Origin: Flavobacterium restrictum
GTDB lineage: Bacteria; Bacteroidota; Bacteroidia; Flavobacteriales; Flavobacteriaceae
Assembly (NCBI RefSeq): GCF_007097245.1
Contig: NZ_VJZT01000015.1
Location: forward strand, 1 to 64,000
Direction: 5' to 3'
DNA length: 64,000 nt
Shown here: positions 60,322-64,000 of the stretch, in pieces
How the letters are laid out: each line of letters opens with the position of its first letter
Numbering within the stretch: position 1 is the first letter of the stretch
The notes under the pieces: generated by a model
What the model was told of the DNA's origin: nothing
The model's database searches: none
What the model saw: only the letters and a program-made list of their open reading frames with translations
Made by a program: the position numbers and the translations under genes

Positions 60322-61485
60322 TTAATAACTTCTCTCTACTATTTCTCGAACTTTATCTGGGGTAATGTTTTGTCTTTCTCCCAAGGCTTTCCAACCTCTT
60401 TCCTCAAATCGGTTGACAATAAAATCAGCAGCTTTCTGGTAATCATCCGTACATTCGGATAATTTAGTTTTCATTCCCATGGTATGGAAAAAAGTTACCG
60501 TTTGGGCTATAGCAGCATGGGCAATTTCCTCATCGGTTCCTGTTAAATTAAAAATGCGTTTTCCGTATTGTGCTAGTTTTCCTTTTTTGGTTTCGAACAT
60601 AACGGTGTAAAGACTTGGCCCAATTATAGCCAAGGTTCTAGCATGATCAATTCCGTACAAAGCCGTTAATTCGTGCCCAATCATGTGCGTTGCCCAATCC
60701 GAAGGCACTCCTTTTTGAATTAATCCGTTCAATGCCATGGTACAACTCCACATAAAATTGGAAGCCAAAGCATAATCCGTAGGGTTTTCGACCACGGCTG
60801 GACCTACTTGAATCAAGGTTTGCAGGATACTCTCGGCGATGCGATCTTGCAAATACCCGTCATGTGGATAGGTTAAATATTGCTCCAAAACATGGGTGTA
60901 GGCATCGATAACTCCATTTTGAAGTTGCCTTTTGGGCAAAGAATCAATTACCGTTGGGTCGCAAATAGAGAATTTTGGAAACATCGCTGATCCACCAAAA
61001 TCAAGTTTCTCGTGAGTGGCTTCTATTGTAATTACAGCTCCCGAGTTCATTTCGCTTCCCGTTGCTGGCAAAGTCAAAACCGTTCCAAAGGGTAGTACAG
61101 TGGCACCTTCTTTGAAAAGAATTCTCTTTTTGAGAATATCAATTGGATTTCCTTCAAAAGGAACCGCCGCCGAAATAAATTTTACGCCATCAATCACACT
61201 TCCGCCACCTACGGCAAGGATAAAATCGATTTTCTCGGCTTTTATAACCGCCACCGCTTTCATCAAAGTTTCAAAATGCGGGTTGGCTTCGATTCCTCCA
61301 AATTCTACAATATCAAATCCTGCTAGACTTTGGAGCACTTGGTCGTGAATACCATTCTTAAAAATACTTCCACCGCCATACGCCAGCATAATTTTGGCAT
61401 TTGCCGGAACCAGCGTTGGTAATTTTTCTATTTGTTCTTTTCCAAAAATGATTTTGGTAGGATTGTACAATTCAAAATTGAGCAT
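60322..61485 (-). CDS. Iron-containing alcohol dehydrogenase (YqhD-like)
   Basis: This NADPH-dependent aldehyde reductase of the YqhD/BDH group has 387 residues. AYGGGSIFKNG near the N-terminus and AVGGGSVIDGVKF bind the coenzyme. Iron ligands are Asp in DAYTHVLEQYL with its His, and two His in WATHMIGHEL and GIDHARTL. YqhD enzymes detoxify reactive aldehydes. The neighbouring DJ-1/PfpI-family gene is 4 bp upstream, so the two form an aldehyde/glyoxal-stress unit. Confidence 0.93.
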   Translation of the reverse strand: MLNFELYNPTKIIFGKEQIEKLPTLVPANAKIMLAYGGGSIFKNGIHDQVLQSLAGFDIVEFGGIEANPHFETLMKAVAVIKAEKIDFILAVGGGSVIDGVKFISAAVPFEGNPIDILKKRILFKEGATVLPFGTVLTLPATGSEMNSGAVITIEATHEKLDFGGSAMFPKFSICDPTVIDSLPKRQLQNGVIDAYTHVLEQYLTYPHDGYLQDRIAESILQTLIQVGPAVVENPTDYALASNFMWSCTMALNGLIQKGVPSDWATHMIGHELTALYGIDHARTLAIIGPSLYTVMFETKKGKLAQYGKRIFNLTGTDEEIAHAAIAQTVTFFHTMGMKTKLSECTDDYQKAADFIVNRFEERGWKALGERQNITPDKVREIVERSY

Positions 61486-61489
61486 GATT

Positions 61490-62176
61490 TTATTTTTTTG
61501 AATTTAATTGCGCCAATAATTTTTCGGCAACCAGTTTAGACGAAGCTGGATTTTGACCCGTAATAAGCAATCCATCCTCTACAGCATACGGATGCCAATC
61601 GGCTATTTTGCTGTAAATAGCACCGTTTTTTTGTAAAACGTCTTCTAGCAAGAAAGGAACAATAGTGGTTAATCCTACGGCTTCTTCTTCGGTATTAGAA
61701 AATCCTGTTACGTTTTTTCCTTTCACCAAGAAATCGCCATTTACTTTTACATCTTTCAAAACTCCGGGTGCATGGCATACAAAACCAACGGGTTTGTTGT
61801 GGGTATAAAATGCCTCGATTAACGCAATTGAAGTGGCATCTTCGGCCAAATCCCAAAGTGGTCCGTGACCTCCTGGATAAAAAACGGCATCATAATCCGC
61901 TTGATTAATGGTGGCTAATGGAAGTGTATTTTTAAGTTTTTCTAATAAAACGGTATCGGCATCAAATCGTTTGGTATCTTCGGTCGCAGCCGATGGATCC
62001 GCACTTTTTGGGTCAATTGGAGGTTGTCCGCCCAGAGGAGTTGCAATGTCAATATGCACACCTTGATCCGCAAGTGCATAATAAGGTGCTGCTAATTCCT
62101 CTGTCCAAAAACCTGTTTTTTCGCCTGTGTTGCCTAGTTTATCGTGACTGGTAACAACAAATAATACTTTTTTCAT
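61490..62176 (-). CDS. DJ-1/PfpI-family protein (type 1 glutamine-amidotransferase fold)
   Basis: The 228-residue protein has the DJ-1/Hsp31-like fold: KKVLFVVTSHDKLG at the start, EELAAPYYALADQG, the YPGGHGPLWDLA loop, and the nucleophile elbow GFVCHAPGVL with the reactive Cys followed by His. Such proteins act as glyoxalase III/chaperones or in aldehyde stress. The start is the ATG at 62176; the upstream in-frame stretch is not conserved. It is co-transcribed with the alcohol dehydrogenase gene and divergent from a LysR regulator, which is the likely controller. Confidence 0.88.
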   Translation of the reverse strand: MKKVLFVVTSHDKLGNTGEKTGFWTEELAAPYYALADQGVHIDIATPLGGQPPIDPKSADPSAATEDTKRFDADTVLLEKLKNTLPLATINQADYDAVFYPGGHGPLWDLAEDATSIALIEAFYTHNKPVGFVCHAPGVLKDVKVNGDFLVKGKNVTGFSNTEEEAVGLTTIVPFLLEDVLQKNGAIYSKIADWHPYAVEDGLLITGQNPASSKLVAEKLLAQLNSKK

Positions 62177-62289
62177 TTTTTTTATTTTTGTGCAAAAGCG
62201 GTAAGCAATTTGCGGTTCGTATTCGTTTAAAAAATGCAATTGTAACTACAACTGCTTTTTGTTGATACAAATTTAGGGCTATTATGTTA

Positions 62290-62317
62290 TTTGTAAAAAT
62301 AATTTAAGTTATGTTTG
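62290..62317 (+). promoter_or_regulatory. Candidate promoter of the LysR gene
   Basis: TTTG (62290-62293), 16-bp spacer, TATGTTTG (62310-62317) resembles the Bacteroidetes promoter, although the spacer is shorter than the usual 17-23. It lies 19 bp before the LysR ATG. The 160-bp divergent region is the likely binding site for the regulator on the DJ-1/alcohol dehydrogenase unit. Confidence 0.45.
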
Positions 62318-62336
62318 TGATAAATATAATTATATC

Positions 62337-63233
62337 ATGGTCAATCTCGAATGGTACCGAACATTCAAATCGGTGTATAAAAACGGCAATTTTTCTTTGG
62401 CTGCCAAAGAATTATTCATCAGTCAACCTGCTGTAAGCCAGCAAATAGCCATGCTAGAAGCACATGTGGGGTACAAATTATTTAACCGGAAATCAAAAGG
62501 CGTAGAAGCAACGGATTATGCCAAGTTGCTCAATAACTTAATTATTGACGCTTTAGACCGATTAGAGAATGTCGAGAATGGTTTTCGAGCCAAAGCTTTT
62601 AATGCCAATAGGTTAATTTCGGTTGGAATTTCTAGGCATTTAATGAGCAGTTTGGGCAGTGTACTGCTTTCAAAATTTGATTTTATCGATTTCAGCTTTC
62701 ATAAAAACGAAGCTCTTTTTGAATTGGTCGACACCAAAAAAATTGATTTTGCCATCGTTACCCAGCAGTACGACACCTTTGATACCATCCAGAAAAAGGT
62801 GGGCGAAATCAAGCAAATTATTGTGAGCTCCGCTACTATTGATCTTACAGATGTAAAAAAAAATATAGAAAAGAACGACTTACTAGGTACCGAGCAGTGG
62901 TTAAACGAACAAAAATGGTTTAGTTACGATGCTAGAATTCCGCACATCAAAGTGTTTTGGTTGCATGTTTTTAACAAAAAACGTCCCTCGATGGTGCCTA
63001 ATTACATCATTCCCTCCGAATATGAAATGTTAGAAATTCTTTCTAAAAACACGGGAATTGCGGTGGCTTGGAATGTAAACGCCACAACATTTATTGCAAA
63101 CAAAAAACTGCAATTGGTCTGGAATAGTCCGCAAATGCCAGCTACGGATGTGTTTTTATTATCAGGAAAAAACAACAATTTGAGTGCAATTTTTGAAAGT
63201 ATCGCTTTAGAATTGATGGCGGTTTTAGGGTAA
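62337..63233 (+). CDS. LysR-family transcriptional regulator
   Basis: The 298-residue protein has an N-terminal winged helix-turn-helix (WYRTFKSVYKNGNFSLAAKE, then ISQPAVSQQIAMLEAHVGYK) and a substrate-binding-type effector domain. It is divergent from the DJ-1/alcohol dehydrogenase unit across 160 bp, the classic arrangement for a LysR regulator and its target. It probably senses an aldehyde or metabolite and activates that unit; the effector is unknown. Confidence 0.94.
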   Translation: MVNLEWYRTFKSVYKNGNFSLAAKELFISQPAVSQQIAMLEAHVGYKLFNRKSKGVEATDYAKLLNNLIIDALDRLENVENGFRAKAFNANRLISVGISRHLMSSLGSVLLSKFDFIDFSFHKNEALFELVDTKKIDFAIVTQQYDTFDTIQKKVGEIKQIIVSSATIDLTDVKKNIEKNDLLGTEQWLNEQKWFSYDARIPHIKVFWLHVFNKKRPSMVPNYIIPSEYEMLEILSKNTGIAVAWNVNATTFIANKKLQLVWNSPQMPATDVFLLSGKNNNLSAIFESIALELMAVLG

Positions 63234-63359
63234 TTAAGTAAGTCTAAAGTTTAAATGTCGTAAAGTCGAAAGACCTAAAATTACGTAAAATCACTAGATA
63301 TTAGTCGGTTATATCATTTCGTTAGATTTTAAAACACGACATTAAATTATGCTTATTAC

Positions 63360-63959
63360 TTACTTCCTATAAAAATTATTATGGTCAATATAATCCCAAA
63401 CTTTTGCGGGTAAAAGTGGCTGCACGTTTTTGCTTTTTTTGATGTTTTCCCGAATAAAGGTCGCTGATATTTCGACCACGGGAGCGTCTATCATGTGAAT
63501 TTTTGGATGGTTTTTTAGCGCATTATTTTGATTTTCCAGTTCGTTTTTAGGGTCGGATGAAATGCGCGGGTAGACATAAATCTCATAGTTTTCCAGAATC
63601 GCTTCGTAGTTTTTCCATTTGTGCAACGATTTCAAATTGTCCTCGCCCATAATTAATGAAAAAACGTAATTGGGATGTTTTTCCTGCAAGTGAACCAGCG
63701 TATTTACCGTATAATTGGGTTGCGCTAACTTGAACTCTATATCGGATGGTTTTATTTTAGGGAAATCCTCGGTGGTAAGGTGCACCATTTGTAAACGGTG
63801 GTAATCGTCGAGTAAAGTGCTTTTCTTTTTGAGCGGATTGTGTGGGGTTACCACCATCCAAACTTGATCTAAATCAGCATGTTCTGCCATGTGATTGGCA
63901 ATGATGAGGTGTCCAACATGAATGGGGTTAAAGGTCCCAAAATAAAGTCCTATTTTCAT
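63360..63959 (-). CDS. nadD: Nicotinate-nucleotide adenylyltransferase
   Basis: NadD adenylates nicotinate mononucleotide in NAD synthesis. The 199-residue protein has the nucleotidyltransferase motif GTFNPIHVGHL near the N-terminus (HxGH) and the C-terminal ISATFIREN loop. The start codon overlaps by one base with a TGA in the preceding frame at the right edge, suggesting a translationally coupled gene that lies mostly outside the window. About 125 bp separate its stop codon from the convergent LysR gene; I saw no clear terminator there. Confidence 0.96.
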   Translation of the reverse strand: MKIGLYFGTFNPIHVGHLIIANHMAEHADLDQVWMVVTPHNPLKKKSTLLDDYHRLQMVHLTTEDFPKIKPSDIEFKLAQPNYTVNTLVHLQEKHPNYVFSLIMGEDNLKSLHKWKNYEAILENYEIYVYPRISSDPKNELENQNNALKNHPKIHMIDAPVVEISATFIRENIKKSKNVQPLLPAKVWDYIDHNNFYRK

Positions 63960-64000
63960 TGTGCTATAGCTAAAGAATCTAAAAAATGGAAAACGCTAAA

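Noticed and set aside
63958..64000. C-terminal end of a minus-strand gene upstream of nadD
   Set aside because: A frame running in from the right edge ends in TGA overlapping the nadD start, but only 14 codons are visible and no family can be recognised.

Overview
The window comes from a member of the Bacteroidetes, most likely Flavobacterium or a close relative. It carries a MurF-alanine racemase fusion, an IPExxxVDY-family protein, TonB-dependent receptors with N-terminal carboxypeptidase-regulatory-like domains, DUF5689 and PorT-like surface proteins and a long-form amidophosphoribosyltransferase. The -7 promoter boxes read TANNTTTG, Shine-Dalgarno sequences are largely absent, and base composition is AT-rich. 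No rRNA, tRNA or CRISPR array was recognised.

Layout. 1-3 kb: a 96-bp tandem repeat, an L,D-transpeptidase and an HNH nuclease with a small overlapping partner. 3-7.2 kb: trpS, a HigB toxin with a HigA antitoxin fused to a metallopeptidase, and an MFS carrier. 7.5-12.4 kb: a TonB receptor with a DUF5689 lipoprotein, then a DUF4160/DUF2442 pair. 12.7-16.2 kb: hflX, then gnd-gntP for gluconate metabolism. 16.8-19.6 kb: an AT-rich accessory block of three gene-cassette-like units (an unknown protein with two Cys pairs, a HEPN-like protein, MazEF), each ending in an inverted-repeat element. 19.7-28.2 kb: envelope and cell-wall genes, mscL, asd and a second TonB receptor with a His/Cys-rich partner. 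28.2-35.6 kb: a 160-bp palindromic element, an AsmA protein, trmB, a LysE exporter, an alkyltransferase-like protein and an Fe-S group (mrp, nifU domain, ferredoxin). 35.9-41.5 kb: aldo/keto reductase and the acpP-fabF-rnc-IPExxxVDY-pyk block. 41.7-49.6 kb: purN, rnhA, a PfkB kinase, a PurF-like enzyme, Mn-type sod, comF and glyS. 49.7-57.2 kb: a suf Fe-S assembly operon (sufA, B, C, D) with foreign modules in three of its gaps. 57.4-64 kb: metallo-hydrolase, M1 peptidase, alcohol dehydrogenase with a DJ-1-like protein, a LysR regulator and nadD.

Two points stand out. First, in the 16.8-19.6 kb block the first bases of each unit are the reverse complement (exact, one extra base, or 8 of 9) of the sequence that opens the inverted repeat at its own far end. 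This is the signature integron cassettes have, because a cassette's 5' end derives from its own attC; no integrase is visible in the window. Second, the suf operon has been penetrated three times: a four-helix-bundle gene with an in-frame stop between sufA and sufB, a YoeB-type toxin-antitoxin pair between sufB and sufC, and a cytosine-methyltransferase/Bpu10I-like restriction pair between sufC and sufD. All lie co-directionally with the operon. Toxin-antitoxin and defence-like modules are frequent across the window (HNH pair, HigBA, DUF4160/DUF2442, MazEF, YoeB pair, restriction-modification), set as compact insertions between housekeeping genes.
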